From Silene latifolia (Eukaryota; Streptophyta; Magnoliopsida; Caryophyllales; Caryophyllaceae), in the NCBI RefSeq assembly GCF_048544455.1, contig NC_133538.1, forward strand, positions 141,605,922 to 141,669,921: 64,000 bases of DNA, written 5' to 3'. The notes beneath the pieces were generated by a model. That model was not told the DNA's origin. It searched no databases and worked only from the letters and a program-made list of their open reading frames with translations. Each line of letters starts with the position of its first letter. The stretch's first letter is position 1. Positions 11,100-21,727 of this stretch are shown piece after piece. The translations under genes and the position numbers were made by a program.

Positions 11100-12076
11100 T
11101 TTCCATTGCAGTGAGGGTTCTTTTGGTGGGACATTTCTCTTTGAAATGTCCATAACCCCGACATTGGTAACACCTTCTCTTCAGGTCACCAGGAGGAGAC
11201 CTACCGATCTTTGGCCTTCCCCTTTTCTTCTTTAAGAGGCATATTAAACTTGACAGGGGTGTAAAGCTTGGAACTTTGGGGTTTGTATTGTGTTTTTGGT
11301 GCAGTGGCCTTTTCTTTTCCTTGTTTTTCCAACTTTTGGGACACCCTGACTACTTCATCAAAGGACCATAGGGGTTGTAGTTTAACCTTGGCAGCAATTT
11401 TTGGGTCTAACCCCTCTATGAACCTAGCCATTTTCTGTTCTGGTTTCTCTTGTAACTCACACTGTAGGGTTAGGTTTTCAAATTCCCTGAGATAGGCTTC
11501 TACAGAGTCATCCCCTTGCCTTAGGTGAGTAAGTTTCAGAAACAAGTCTTGGGTGTAGTCAGTAGTAATAAACTTAGTTTTCATTTTGTTTTTGAGTTTA
11601 TCCCAGGATTTGATAGGTTCTTCCCCCCCCTTAATCTCTCGGTTTTTCATGCCTTCATACCGAGTGAAGCATAGCCCTTTAGTTTTAGGATAGCTACCTT
11701 AAACTTCTTTGAATCATTGTATCCTTTGAACTCAAAGATTCTTTCCATGGACCTAAGCCATTCTAGGAAGTCATCTGGGTTCAGACTACCATTAAAAACA
11801 GGGAAATCTATTTTAATGGAGTTGTCATGTTTACCTAATCTAGGCCTTCCTGGTATTGCTTCATCAGAGTCAGAGTTTTTTTTCGTGGCTCGATCCTCGA
11901 ACGACTTTGTTGACAGCAGTTGATATGGTTTCCATACTACCAGCTGATCTCCTGACAGTATCTTCTAGGAGGTTTAATCTCTCATTATCCATTTGTGCTT
12001 GCTTTTTTTGTTTGAGGGGTTGAAAAAAAAAGGTGGTGTATTTATAGGTAGTTTTAGCCTTGGCTCTGATAACCAA
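11100..12076 (-). pseudogene. CRM-like gag with zinc knuckle (broken)
   Basis: Gag is spread over at least three frames. Its likely start is the Met of MDNERLNLLEDTVRR near 11992, downstream of the primer site. A middle block (about 11652-11870) carries FPVFNGSLNPDDFLEWL. A block at 11201-11650 has the Retrotrans_gag core (LTHLRQGDDSVEAYLREFE, then MARFIEGLDPKIAAKVKL). A CCHC zinc knuckle near 11140-11185 reads CYQCRGYGHFKEKC. The protein would form the particle and bind genomic RNA. Frame breaks near 11880 (a T run) and 11650 inactivate it. Confidence 0.8.
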
Positions 12077-12078
12077 TT
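12060..12078 (-). promoter_or_regulatory. Primer-binding site of the CRM-like element
   Basis: Minus strand TTGGTTATCAGAGCC next to the 5' LTR, close to the plant tRNA-iMet complement TGGTATCAGAGC with one extra base. Confidence 0.65.
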
Positions 12079-12783
12079 TGGAGCATATAATAAATGAGTT
12101 AAGCTTAGAAATGTATTTGCAGTAAACAAGCCATAAACTTTATGGAAAAATCAGATTAAAGTAGGTTCCTTTTTGGTGAAAACTTTGAACAACTCTCAAT
12201 AAAAGATGCAACAATAACAGGCTCACAATGAACGAGAATTGATGGTGACATTCACAAGAGTAAAAACAAAAAGACTAAGGTAAATTGCTGCCAACACAGG
12301 TCAGCTAAGGATTCAGTCCCACACAGGTAACTGGTCCTTGTACTCCACACAAGAAATAAGCTGCAGAAATGCAGGTTCTTCTTTTTATCAAAAGCTGCCC
12401 TCATTCCGGGGATGGTTACAGAATTTATAGTCCTGAAATGGCAAGTGTTTGTAGGGTTTTAGAATAGAAAAGAACAAACGGAATTAAGACAGTACAACTA
12501 GGAATGCAATGACTCATGAAATGAACAAAATAATAGCTACAATAGTACTCCTCCTCGTGTGCTCCTGTTGGGTGATTTTTGTGTTGATGTGGACGTCAGC
12601 AGCAGGAAGGTTCCTAGGCAAGGTTGTAGTGGCCACCTCCCTTAGGCTAGATGGACCATGGTCAGGCCCCATGGTGTTAGACCTTGACCATTAAATTGCA
12701 CCCATTCCCTTTGTGTAGGTGTATGTGCCTGGTTGTTTAGGATAGTGTCTGTGGTGGGATTTGAACCCAGAGCTCCTGCTCCA
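12079..12783 (-). repeat. 5' LTR of the CRM-like element
   Basis: 705 bp with TGGAGCA/TGCTCCA inverted ends. It is nearly identical to 7042-7746, for example differing where the left copy has GGGATTCGAACCC and this one GGGATTTGAACCC. That implies a fairly recent insertion. Confidence 0.9.
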
Positions 12784-13677
12784 CATCTCAAGTTAAAACA
12801 GTCTAAAGACAACCTCTCTATAATCGAAAAAAAAACACAACTACTTGATTTCTACTTCCAAACAAAAAACGACAACAAGGTAAACAAAAACAACTCCATA
12901 CTCATAAAACCAGTATTCCTACTCACATGTTACTATCTTCAAAAGCCAAGCAACAACATTCATCATGCACATAGATTATTTAACTTGTCAATCATGATTA
13001 ATAAAATCCACTACCCACATTATAAAATCCACTACCCACATAAACATGTTCCACACATGAATTTCATATTCTTATGCAATTACTCACTTAATCTTTTCCA
13101 ACCAATTCATCCATTACAACACTACACACTTCTTATAACATATACATATGAACAATAGTGGACAAGTACATAAACTTATCATACAACTTTACGCAAACAA
13201 AATATACGTATACGACACAACATTCCTATTCACATGTCACTATTATGCCACATTATAAATCATCCATCCTGCAAAATCATTATTCATCACATATTCTCAT
13301 ATATGAACTACTCCCCTTTTTGAACCACATCATTCATCATTCTCATATACCTTTCCAATAATTCCAAACAACATTGTAAACCAACTATCATGCAACATGC
13401 CTATTCACAACACTTTATCATTTACCACATTCCTCATTCCACCACAATCATTTTGAAACATTTATATATAACACATCATTCAACATATGCAATAGAACAT
13501 TAGCAAACACATAGCGGTCTCATGACACCCCATAGTGACCGGTTCAAAATTGTAGGGCGAGTTCGCGACTTTAGGACGTCTCCCAAGTCTTTGCATTAGC
13601 TCCTACAACTTCTACCCGGGTTCATTTTAGTTTGACTCCCTATGTTCATTAGGTTCATTGGTTACAGGTTTAAGGAT
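12784..13677 (-). other. Rest of the copy 1 internal region
   Basis: Non-coding, C/A/T-rich on the plus strand. Its right end, next to the primer site, resembles the start of copy 2's internal region (46513 onward), which supports one family. ORFs on the plus strand here are chance. Confidence 0.6.
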
Positions 13678-13696
13678 CGTTGCTCCGATACTACTT
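13678..13696 (-). promoter_or_regulatory. Primer-binding site of copy 1
   Basis: Minus strand AAGTAGTATCGGAGCAACG directly after the LTR end. It aligns with AAGTGGTATCAGAGCGACG of copy 2 and is a mutated tRNA-iMet complement. Confidence 0.7.
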
Positions 13697-15117
13697 TGTG
13701 ACACCCCCATACTCCAAGATCCTTACCAGGAACACTTAAGGTATGGAAACGTCACCATCTCGGTTACCCGAGGCAATGATAATCATAAGACAATAACGAA
13801 ACATACTTAAAAGTAAATACGGTTTAAAGTGATTACATGTCAACTCTAAAACTGTTAAACTGAAATACAAAGTACTCAAAACGGTCTACTGATAAAACTA
13901 TCAAAACTACAAAACATCGTCTGACATAGCGGAAAACTTCTAACTGCCACGTGAAGACTCATCCCAGCTATCCCATACTCATCGTCTAATACCTGCTCAA
14001 TAACTGCTCACCACCCCCGAATGGATCACCACAGTTTTTAAAACATTTAAACGGGGTCAGTATTGATTACATAAAAACAAATGCCACAAAGAAACAACGT
14101 CACAAACAGCTCAAGCAGTTCACACAAATCCTCAGTCTCTATCTACAAACTCCACACAACTGACTACACACTAAAGTGTGTAGTCCTGCCAGAGTACCCA
14201 TCGCAACAAGTACTCCACGCCGCCAGTGCGGGACCGCAGCCGTACCCACCAAATCCCCGCTCATCTCCATCGAGCGATAAACCCAAGTTTCCTTAATGTG
14301 CACATCCCCTCCTATGGCGGGTTCCACAGGGGGCGAACCAAGGGCATGAAGCCACTCCCGCAAGTGACTCCACTCAGCCAGGGGACACGCTCTGAAGATC
14401 ACAGACAGATACAAACCAATCAATAGTATGAAAACAATAACCGTCTAACAACTCAACAATACAATCAATCTTTAATCACAACAACCATCACCACACTTTA
14501 TGTAACTAATAATGAGTAGGGAAACCCTACCTGAAATAGGAATCACCAAGATTGTCACAATCAGCTAATCAACATCGTCCTTCACTGAAATTACTTCCTA
14601 TCAAACATACAATCATAAAATCACAATCTAACATTTACAATACTCCTCAAAACCCCCATATTACCCAATTAGGGTTTCAACCAACTTTAAAAAAACGTTA
14701 TAAAAATTATATAAAAAGCTTACCCTCGACACAAGGATCACAACGGCGTAAAGAACAAGATGATCCGACACTCCTAGCCTTGGAAATTTGTTAAAAATGT
14801 GAGGAACACACTTACGTAACTTCTTTTCTTCTTAAAAGGGGTTTTTAGAATGATAAAAGAGATTAAGAAAGATGACGGAGGCTTTATATACTAATCCCGC
14901 ATTATTAACAAAACCCGTCAAAATCACCCGGAAAACACACTTACTCGATCGAGTAAGTGACATACTCGATCGAGTGCCCCTTAATCGATCTAGTGCCACT
15001 TATACTCGATCGAGTACCTATTAAACATACTACTATTTCGTATAAAAACATACTTACTCGACAGAGTAAGCCCCACTCGATAGAGTACCCATAGACATAG
15101 AAAACCGTAGTATTACA
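13697..15117 (-). repeat. 5' LTR of copy 1
   Basis: About 1421 bp, from TGTAATACTACGG at 15117 to GTGTCACA at 13697 (minus strand). The first 180 bp carry six palindrome boxes (14941-15087), matching the truncated LTR at 3137-3291. The right flank beyond 15117 is TATAT. Confidence 0.8.
14941..15087. repeat. ACTCGATCGAGT palindrome array in the copy 1 LTR
   Basis: Three exact ACTCGATCGAGT boxes and three variants (AATCGATCTAGT, ACTCGACAGAGT, ACTCGATAGAGT) lie within about 150 bp, at the same place as in the LTR remnant at 3137-3291. Confidence 0.9.
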
Positions 15118-15120
15118 TAT

Positions 15121-15744
15121 ATGTCCTGTTGTGCCTTCTTCAAGAGGAAACGAGAAGCACTGCAATATCCTGAGTGGGAACCTTCAGACAAATGGGTGAA
15201 GGCCTGTCAAACAAAACGAAGTGTCGTGCCAACTTCCTTGCCTAAGATGATAACTGCTGACTTTTGGGACATTTGGCTACAAATAGTGGCAGCGTATCAC
15301 ATAGATGTTGATGAGATAGACTTCCTAACACAACCATATGGCCGGTATGTATCTTGTCTCACAGTTACCTACACAAACGAGCCTTCAAAAGAAATGTACT
15401 TTATTGGGGACAGCTTGGATACTGTTGACAAGGCAAGACAAAGCTTGGCTAGGAAAGCCATTGCTTATTTCCAATCCCTTTATGGGTTTACTGTAAAGGA
15501 TGCCAACTTCTATAGGATGAGGTATTCACAAATTCAATGTGGGCTACAGAGAGGTAGGTATATGTCTGTAAAAGCAAACACTGTTTGTGTGCCCATCGAC
15601 TTGGAATCAGTGCCTCTGTTTATTGCAAGTGAGTGTCACACCCCTGAAGGCCCTACCTATGTTATACGGTCTGGAATTACGTTACCCCCCCCCCCCCCCC
15701 CAAGAAGAATAAAATGGCTAGCAAGGGCAGTGTGGCATGCTTAG
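15121..15744 (+). CDS. Possible dsRNA-binding-domain protein, Helitron-associated
   Basis: A 207-codon ORF that starts three bases right of the copy 1 LTR, so its true 5' end may have been replaced. Residues 60-125 (from YHIDVDEIDFLTQPYGRYVS to ARQSLARKAIAYFQSLYGF) have the alpha-beta-beta-beta-alpha spacing of a double-stranded RNA-binding domain, including the closing Ala/Lys-rich helix (KARQSLARKAIAYF). The C-terminus runs through a C-homopolymer (about 15686-15699, Pro x6-7), which probably shifted the frame and gave an artificial tail. I recognise it only by fold pattern. What follows it (16007-16260) reappears next to the Helitron RPA gene at 38431-38613, which ties it to the same element. 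Function is unproven. Confidence 0.4.
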   Translation: MSCCAFFKRKREALQYPEWEPSDKWVKACQTKRSVVPTSLPKMITADFWDIWLQIVAAYHIDVDEIDFLTQPYGRYVSCLTVTYTNEPSKEMYFIGDSLDTVDKARQSLARKAIAYFQSLYGFTVKDANFYRMRYSQIQCGLQRGRYMSVKANTVCVPIDLESVPLFIASECHTPEGPTYVIRSGITLPPPPPPRRIKWLARAVWHA

Positions 15745-17265
15745 GAATGAATGACAAGGGCAATGCTGCTGATCTGCTATTTGATGGCAAATTGGAGATT
15801 AAGCAGCCAAACAATGTCCCTTAGAATTTGGCAGTTGAGTACCCAACCCCTGTATAATAAAGCCTGAGAAAATGCGGCTCTTGGTATAGCTAAAGATGCA
15901 CAATTATCAGACATATGTAATGTCTGTTCCATTCACCTTTTTAGGTAGCTGTTGGTGGAGGTTCGCTGAATTGTCTTGTAATGAATAGGCGTATTTTGTA
16001 ATCAAATGTATGTTGTCTGAAAAAGAGGCTGCTGTGTTGCCATGAAATGTGATTCCTTTTTTTGTTTGTAATGGTTTATGTAGATGTAGCCTTAATGAAA
16101 TTGTGCATGTTGGGTGTTGTGGGTACTCCTAAGTTGTAATCCTTTCAAGTTTTAAGTTAAGTGGTTTAATCAAAGGCTTATGTTGTTATTCTGTCTTTTG
16201 TAATCCTTTCAAGTTTTAAGTTAAGTGGTTTAATCAAAGGCTTATGTTGTTATTCTGTCAGTTTATTACTAATAGTAGGTGATATCTTTAGCTATCTCTG
16301 GTATCGAACTAGATTTAGTGTAGATACAACTTGGGGTAGTAGGACAAAGTGGGTGCTAAAGGTAAACTGCCGGGGTAAAATTGTTTACAGTGAACAATCA
16401 ATATTATACGCGGTTATGAAATCTAGATATGAGGTTGCGTAAAAAGCCAGAAGTAACAATGGATGAACAAATAAATTGGTACCAAAATGGCTTTTTAAAA
16501 TAGTTAAAGAATGAGTCATATATTGTCCTTCACCCGGAGTATCATGTTGCGAGCCAGGGATCAATGTTTGTATAAATGAACCAGGAATAATGCCTGTGCG
16601 AGTACTAGGCGTTGTGTTTTATTTAGCTACAGTACAGGTCCATGGGTCAGTATACTTTAAGATTTGACATGTTCATGCAGGTTTACAATGAGAATGGCCG
16701 GCTGAATTGCTGTAGAACTTGCAGATTTGGTTAGTGGAAGATGGATTGTCCTGGGGATGTAGGTGAGTGATCAATTAGTTTAAGATTAGCGCTTATAAGC
16801 TACTGTGTATGTCAGTCTTTGTGTATAACTTTAGACACCTGTTTTTCCTCTGATTTAGCGGAGGTGTAATGGCCTAGCCTGAGATGGAATTTGGTGATCG
16901 AAATGAATATTTGCTTACGTTTTAGTTGAAACTGTAAAGATTCTTTGCAATATATTCAGAAGCCAACTATCTGAAGAAGAAACATCAGAACATCATTGTG
17001 AGCTGCACATACCGAATAGATGTTATTTTTGTGTATAATTAAATTGGAAGAAGTCATTTAAGCTCACCAATTAAAAACATTTTAGATGAATGTGCTGGCG
17101 CAGTGACTACTAAAGCACTTAAAAGAGGATGCTCCACTGGAAAGAGACACTCGGGCAACGCTGCAGAAATCGTACAAGAAACGAATAACCTAACTTTTAC
17201 CTTTCCTTAACGAAACAATTCCTTTTTAGAAGGTACAATTCGTCTGGAGAAGCACAATTAAATCT
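15745..17265 (+). other. Non-coding region downstream of the dsRBD-like ORF
   Basis: No gene. It includes a tandem duplication (16136-16260) and the segment 16007-16260 that has a diverged copy at 38431-38613. The rest is AT-rich, probably 3' UTR or an intron of the Helitron genes. Confidence 0.5.
16136..16260 (+). repeat. 62-bp tandem duplication
   Basis: A unit beginning GTAATCCTTTCAAGTTTTAA and ending TGTTGTTATTCTGTC occurs twice in a row, almost perfectly (second copy from about 16199). A single diverged copy is at 38550-38613. Confidence 0.9.
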
Positions 17266-17960
17266 AAAAGCAACATGTTTAGGTTATGTATCAGGTGACG
17301 CTTCAGTTGCACACAAACCAACCATTCAGGGAAATGACGGACTCCCTTTAGGATCTAGGGGAACAGAGAGCACAGAACAGCCGCAACCAGCGGTAGCAAA
17401 CGGCGAAGACCACCAAAGAGTACACCTGGTGAACTTTCGTGCACCATAGCATGTCTTTAAAAATAGTATAATCCAGTGAACCAAGCAACAGTAGATCTAA
17501 AAGGAATATGCTTGCCCTATGTATCAGACAACTTTTCAGTCGCAGAGGAACAAACCCAAACCAGTCATTTATCGCCTTGCACTCGGGGAATACTGCGCAA
17601 AACGTTCAAGGAACCAACAACACACCTTATAGATCTAGGAGGGTCGGAAACAAAGAACAACAACAGCCAAAGAACGTGGGAACCAGCGGCCGCAAAAGGC
17701 CTAGACCACCAAGGCGCCCGCCAGGTAAACTTTTCTAAACTTAAACCTGCCTTTTTAAATTTTAAAGATTATGGGCCCAGGCAACAATACCTATAAAACC
17801 AACATGCTTGGGCTATGTATCAGGTACTGCTTCAGTTGTAGAGGAGCAAATTGCAACCCAATCATATAGGTCTCGCAGGGAACAACCAACAGAACAACCG
17901 ACCACACAGGAAACAAACAATACCCCAAAAAAGGACCGCAAAGCCAAAAAAAAGTAAGGA
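17266..17960 (+). repeat. Three diverged copies of an exon-like unit, Helitron protein N-terminus
   Basis: Three segments, starting near 17270, 17505 and 17800, each encode a variant of C-L-G-Y-V-S-G-x-A-S-V followed by a Gln/Thr/Asn-rich stretch: CLGYVSGDASVAH, CLPYVSDNFSVAEEQTQ, CLGYVSGTASVVEEQI. The tails are rich in Q, T, N, K and R (for example GRKRPRPPRRPPG near 17690), like the basic disordered N-termini of plant Helitron Rep/helicases. They lie immediately upstream of the recognisable Rep/helicase and look like duplicated exons. Functional meaning is unknown. Confidence 0.55.
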
Positions 17961-18003
17961 CACAATTACGCCTTTACTCTAAACATTAAAAGCAAAATAC
18001 TGA

Positions 18004-18930
18004 ATGAAGAAACAAGGTGTGTATGCTGCTCAATGTGTTTGTGTAACAGAAATACCAGATGCATTAGGAGGCAAACCTGTGCCATCAGAAGCTGCAAAGT
18101 TAAAGCCAACAACATATTGTGTTCACTGTGGAGCCAAAAAGTTCCAGTATGAGGCAGCCGGTCTTTGGTGCTACAGCGGTGATATCAACTTGCCTGTAAA
18201 TGAATATCCAGAGGAACTGTTTAAACTATATACTACCCGGGATGAGGGGTCACTGCATTTCCAGACATTTTCAAGGTTGTATAATAATCTTTTTGCTTTC
18301 AGCTCTTTAGGAGGAACTTTTAGCTCGGAGAGATATAAAGGGATTTATGTGTTCAAGGCACAAGGGAAAGTTTATCATTTCTTGCTGGATTTGATACCCA
18401 TGGATAGTATTCCAAGGTATCTACAGCTGTACTTTTATGATGGCCAGCATGAAAAGGAAAACTGACTAGGATTGTTTCCTAACTTGAATGAAGAAATAAT
18501 TACTCTTCTCATGGGCCTGATGGATGACAATCCATACGGAAAATTTTTTAGATAACTGAAGGAGGATGAGGTCATTGAGAATACTAGGATTGTGTTGAGT
18601 ACTAATCCAAGTCAAGACCAAAGGGTATATAATGCACCTACATATGATGAAGTAGTAGCTATGTGGCCAGATACAACAGTAATTCAAGGAAATGAAGGGC
18701 CACATATAATTGCGTATGGGAGAGGTGGATAACCATAACATAAAGCATTTTTATGGCTGCTATGATCCTCTTCAGTATCCTCTTTTGCTGCCAAAAGGAG
18801 ACAGTGGGTGGCATCAAGGTTTAAAGAAGTTGTCAAGCCCAACCTTTGACAGGGAAGCGAATTCTTCATTTCCAATTGCAACACTTGCAAATGAGGGACC
18901 TGAATCTCTTATTCAGGCAGAGATGACAAG
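18004..18930 (+). pseudogene. Helitron Rep/helicase, N-terminal fragment
   Basis: The open part 18004-18465 (153 codons) has a zinc-finger-like CVHCGAKKFQYE, then WCYSGDINLPVNEYPEELF, FSRLYNNLFAFSSLGGTF and YVFKAQGKVYHFLLDLIPM, the conserved start of Helitron_like_N proteins, ending YLQLYFYDGQHEKEN. A TGA stops it where the family continues. Matching residues go on in other frames: NLNEEI and NPYGKFFR near 18490-18555, then DQRVYNAPTYDEVVAMW near 18615-18665, and YGCYDPLQYPLLLPKGDSGW (18750-18810). The gene is then interrupted by the insertion starting near 18935. The full protein would nick DNA and unwind it for rolling-circle transposition. Several stops and frameshifts make it a pseudogene. 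Confidence 0.85.
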
Positions 18931-18934
18931 TAAG

Positions 18935-21727
18935 TGTGGACATGGGCCCACCTGCAAGTCCGGTTCGATCTGCGGACATGCAGCGGTCTTTTGAAAGCCA
19001 CGCTCGGCGGCGTAAAAATGCTTTCAACCGGATCGTTTTAGATCGGTCGGTTTCGTCTCGGTAAGGGTCTCGAAACGATTAGAGATGTTCAGAGTCGCCA
19101 CCAAGCATTTGTGGGATGCTTGGAACCCGTTCGAAATCCACTTTATACCTCGGTCAAATCGAAGCACAATGCAGCGTTTGACATAGGTACTAAAGATAAG
19201 GAAATCGTCCCTCTTTAGCATCATATCTCTAGAATGACTCTCGTACGCCCTGGATAAGGTCGTCCACTATCCAAAGTTTCTTAGTAAGAGGTGACGGTAC
19301 GTATTGGGAAGCCCTTTAATCAGACACCCAATCCCGCCCGCTGTAGCGGCCTCTACTGATCGATCTTGGTTGGTTGAATGCAAAGTTGATAAAACGGTTT
19401 AAATGCATGAATGCGCATCCAATAATTTAAACCTAACATGTGAGAGATTTCTAAGCCGATTGATTTAATCCAAATATCAAGTATAAGATGTCGAGTTGGA
19501 TTAATGGTTGATTTTCATGCAAGACGGAAGTTAAACATCCATTTACCGTAATAGATTTATGGTGCATAACGTTATCCATTTGTCTTAGTAAAGTATGTTG
19601 AAAATATGATTTTTGAATGAGTAAATAGTCATCTGATCCGTCCTATATCCGGGTTAACCGGAGTCGGGATCGTCCTAGACTAAAGCTGCAAAGGGAACAT
19701 ACCCTGCACCAGGCAGCCACATGAGGCGCGAGCCTGTTGGCAGTGCAAGGGGATCTCCCCTGGTTTTGGAAATAAGAAAAAAGAGGCCTGTTTAGGCGCG
19801 GATCAACCAACGATTGTATGCCGTGTTCTGACCTTTTGAAAAACGTTTATAAAACGTCTTGAAAATGGGTATTTGACCCGATTTGGTTTGAAAGGGTCGT
19901 TTAGACCGCATTTGTTGATTTGAGGAACGAGACTCGAATAATCATCATTATTTTGATGATATTCGATGTCGGGTTCGACTTGGTAAGCTTGACAAGAATA
20001 GTTTTGAAAATAATTATGAACTAATTGTTTTTATTTCATTTGAATATAATTAGTCGATACTCATCATCGTACCTGGGTTAAAATCAGGCATGGTATGTAG
20101 AACCAAGGATGACTTTGTGTTGGTGACTAATATGCTTGTTTTGAAAATGTAAAGAAATGATGAAAGGCTTTAAAATATCTTTTAAATGTTATTAACCAAA
20201 TATTATCACCGAAACACGACTTAACCGTCATGGTATGAGGAACCAAGGGTGAAAAATGTTTTATGGTTAAAACAAATGAAATAAAATAAAAAAGGATTGA
20301 AAATATTCGAAATGGTAAAAACCGATTACAAATATGAAAATGAATTATAGGGGAAAGACGAGAACAAACACGGTTGAGTTCTGACCTGGGCACCCGATTG
20401 AGGCGCAAGCCTTTGTGCACAATAAGGGGCTTCTGCCTCAGGCCAAAACTCAGTTTTAACTCAGTTTTGGCTCGTTTATCCCATGTTTTGGATCATGTTA
20501 TGCATGTTTTAGCATGTTATAGTCATAAAACAAATGAAGACATGATAAAAGAAGGATTTGTACACCCTCATACTTAAATGTGTGGTTATGGCGAGAAACC
20601 GACGTAAGTGTAACAACTCGTTTGGTCGGAAAAGACTCGGTTTAAAACCGTTTTGGTAGGTAAAAAGAGTGTTTTATTAAGATTAGTGACGGTGTAGTGG
20701 TCGAAGTGGTCGGTCAAGTGATTTATTGCACGATGACGGTACCAAATAATGTGTAAGGCTTGTATTTACGATCTGGAGGTCGTAAATACGCGTCGGATTG
20801 TGACTTAAGAAGTCGAGTCGAGAATTTTAAGGGAGAAAAGAGGGGGCGGACACTCGCGTAAGTTCTCAAATGGGGGAATTTGAGGGGTATTTATAGGAAA
20901 ATGAGTGGTTGTGTGAGTTTTGAGCGACGTGGCCACCTGGGCTGCTCAAAGAGGCGCGAGCCACGTCGCGGGCCTTCGAGTTGTCCTGTCACTTTCACAC
21001 AAGTGCAATCATGATTTGTTTTATCCTAGGATTTGTAGTCACATGTTTGGTACTTGACCATTCATGAATCCGGAAAATCTTAGTATAGAAGGCTTTGAAT
21101 GTTTTGTTTTTGGTGGTTGACTCGGTTTGACTCGTTGTTGGAGTCGGGATTTGAATTTTTAAGTCGGTTTTTGGTCCGGTGTCGGTTTTGACTCTAGTTA
21201 GTGTCATTGCGACCCCGTCGTCGTGCATTAAACACTCCAGGTACTTTTGAAAAGTTTTGAAATGTTTTATTTTCGAAATCGTTTTAAGTTTTCCGACGTA
21301 AAGTTGTACACAAACTGTCGATCAAACGCCGCGATTACAAAACATGTTATAGTCCGATAATCATCGGGTGTTTGTTGGAGTCCCATCAGATACTGGGTAT
21401 CTACAGAGCCCCCACTTTGACTGAGGCTTGGATAGGGCGAAAATCAAAGTAGAGCCCCCAGGTCAATCGAAGATTACAACCGGGAGACCCAAGCGACGTC
21501 GAGGCTGCTCGAAAGGATTCGAGCCAAGGACCTGCCGTTGGGAAGGGCGACGCCAAGGCGACTCGAGGATACGAGCCAAGGACCTGTCGTCGGGAACAGT
21601 TTAGAGGCTGTCGACTGTCCGTGCGGGTCGTTTAAAGTCCGTTAGACTACGTACAAAGGCTCGCCAGCCATAAGAAAGAGTCATATCTGAGGCATCTTTG
21701 GATACGTCCTTGCGTGTTTGCGGACAA
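18935..21727. mobile_element. LTR-type insertion in the Helitron Rep gene (solo LTR or truncated element)
   Basis: About 2.8 kb with a base composition unlike its surroundings (richer in CG dinucleotides) splits the Helitron Rep coding sequence between EMT (18925) and KIENTRLDF (21733). It has no coding capacity. It begins near TGTGGACATG and ends near GCGGACA, TG...CA-like and partly inverted, but I could not find a clean target duplication. The strings AGAGTCGCCACCAAGC (19092) and GAGCCCCCACTTTGACTGAG (21404) recall LTR or leader regions of plant Tat/Ogre-type gypsy elements. The motif GAGGCGCGAGCC recurs near 19720 and 20950, with GAGGCGCAAGCC near 20400. Confidence 0.5.
21485..21600 (+). 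repeat. About 52-bp imperfect tandem repeat
   Basis: Two adjacent units share GAGCCAAGGACCTG and GCGACG...AAGG blocks (units near 21494-21547 and 21548-21600). They lie in the right part of the 18935-21727 insertion. Confidence 0.7.

Larger units (their letters stand above)
7042..12783 (-). mobile_element. CRM-like Ty3/gypsy chromovirus, full length with lesions
   Basis: A complete 5742-bp LTR retrotransposon on the minus strand, inserted into copy 1. Both LTRs are 705 bp (7042-7746 and 12079-12783) and nearly identical, with TGGAGCA...TGCTCCA ends. The flanks are CATAT (7037-7041) and CATCT (12784-12788), a target duplication with one mismatch. The primer site beside the right LTR (12060-12078) reads TTGGTTATCAGAGCC on the minus strand. 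Order in transcription: gag, protease, RT, RNase H, integrase. The pol frame runs into the 3' LTR and ends there at 7605, and the integrase C-terminus is of the RKERFP...KLMPR...NAYKL...DLSPYY type, both traits of the CRM clade. Gag and RT carry frameshifts and one in-frame stop, so this copy is not autonomous. Confidence 0.85.
3137..15117 (-). mobile_element. Non-autonomous gypsy-like LTR element, copy 1 (disrupted)
   Basis: A minus-strand LTR element. The 5' LTR is 13697-15117 (minus strand: starts TGTAATACTACGG, ends GTGTCACA), followed by a tRNA-iMet-type primer site and an internal region. Then come a hairpin plus polypurine tract (3292-3329) and a 3' LTR cut to about 155 bp (3137-3291). 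A CRM-like element (7042-12783) has inserted into the internal region. The remaining internal DNA (3330-7041 and 12784-13696) has no gag or pol. LTR ends, primer site and palindrome arrays match copy 2 at 45171-51840. With its 3' LTR truncated, the target duplication cannot be checked. Lineage is uncertain; the pre-PPT hairpin recalls Tekay/Del chromoviruses. Confidence 0.75.

Noticed and set aside
12733..13361. Plus-strand ORFs of 141 and 67 codons
   Set aside because: Composition (His, Tyr, Asn, Ile, Thr) reflects the C/A/T-biased non-coding internal DNA of copy 1.
3137..15087. CRISPR-like appearance of the palindrome arrays
   Set aside because: Eukaryotic context, irregular spacers, and a box shared with LTRs; these are parts of a retrotransposon.
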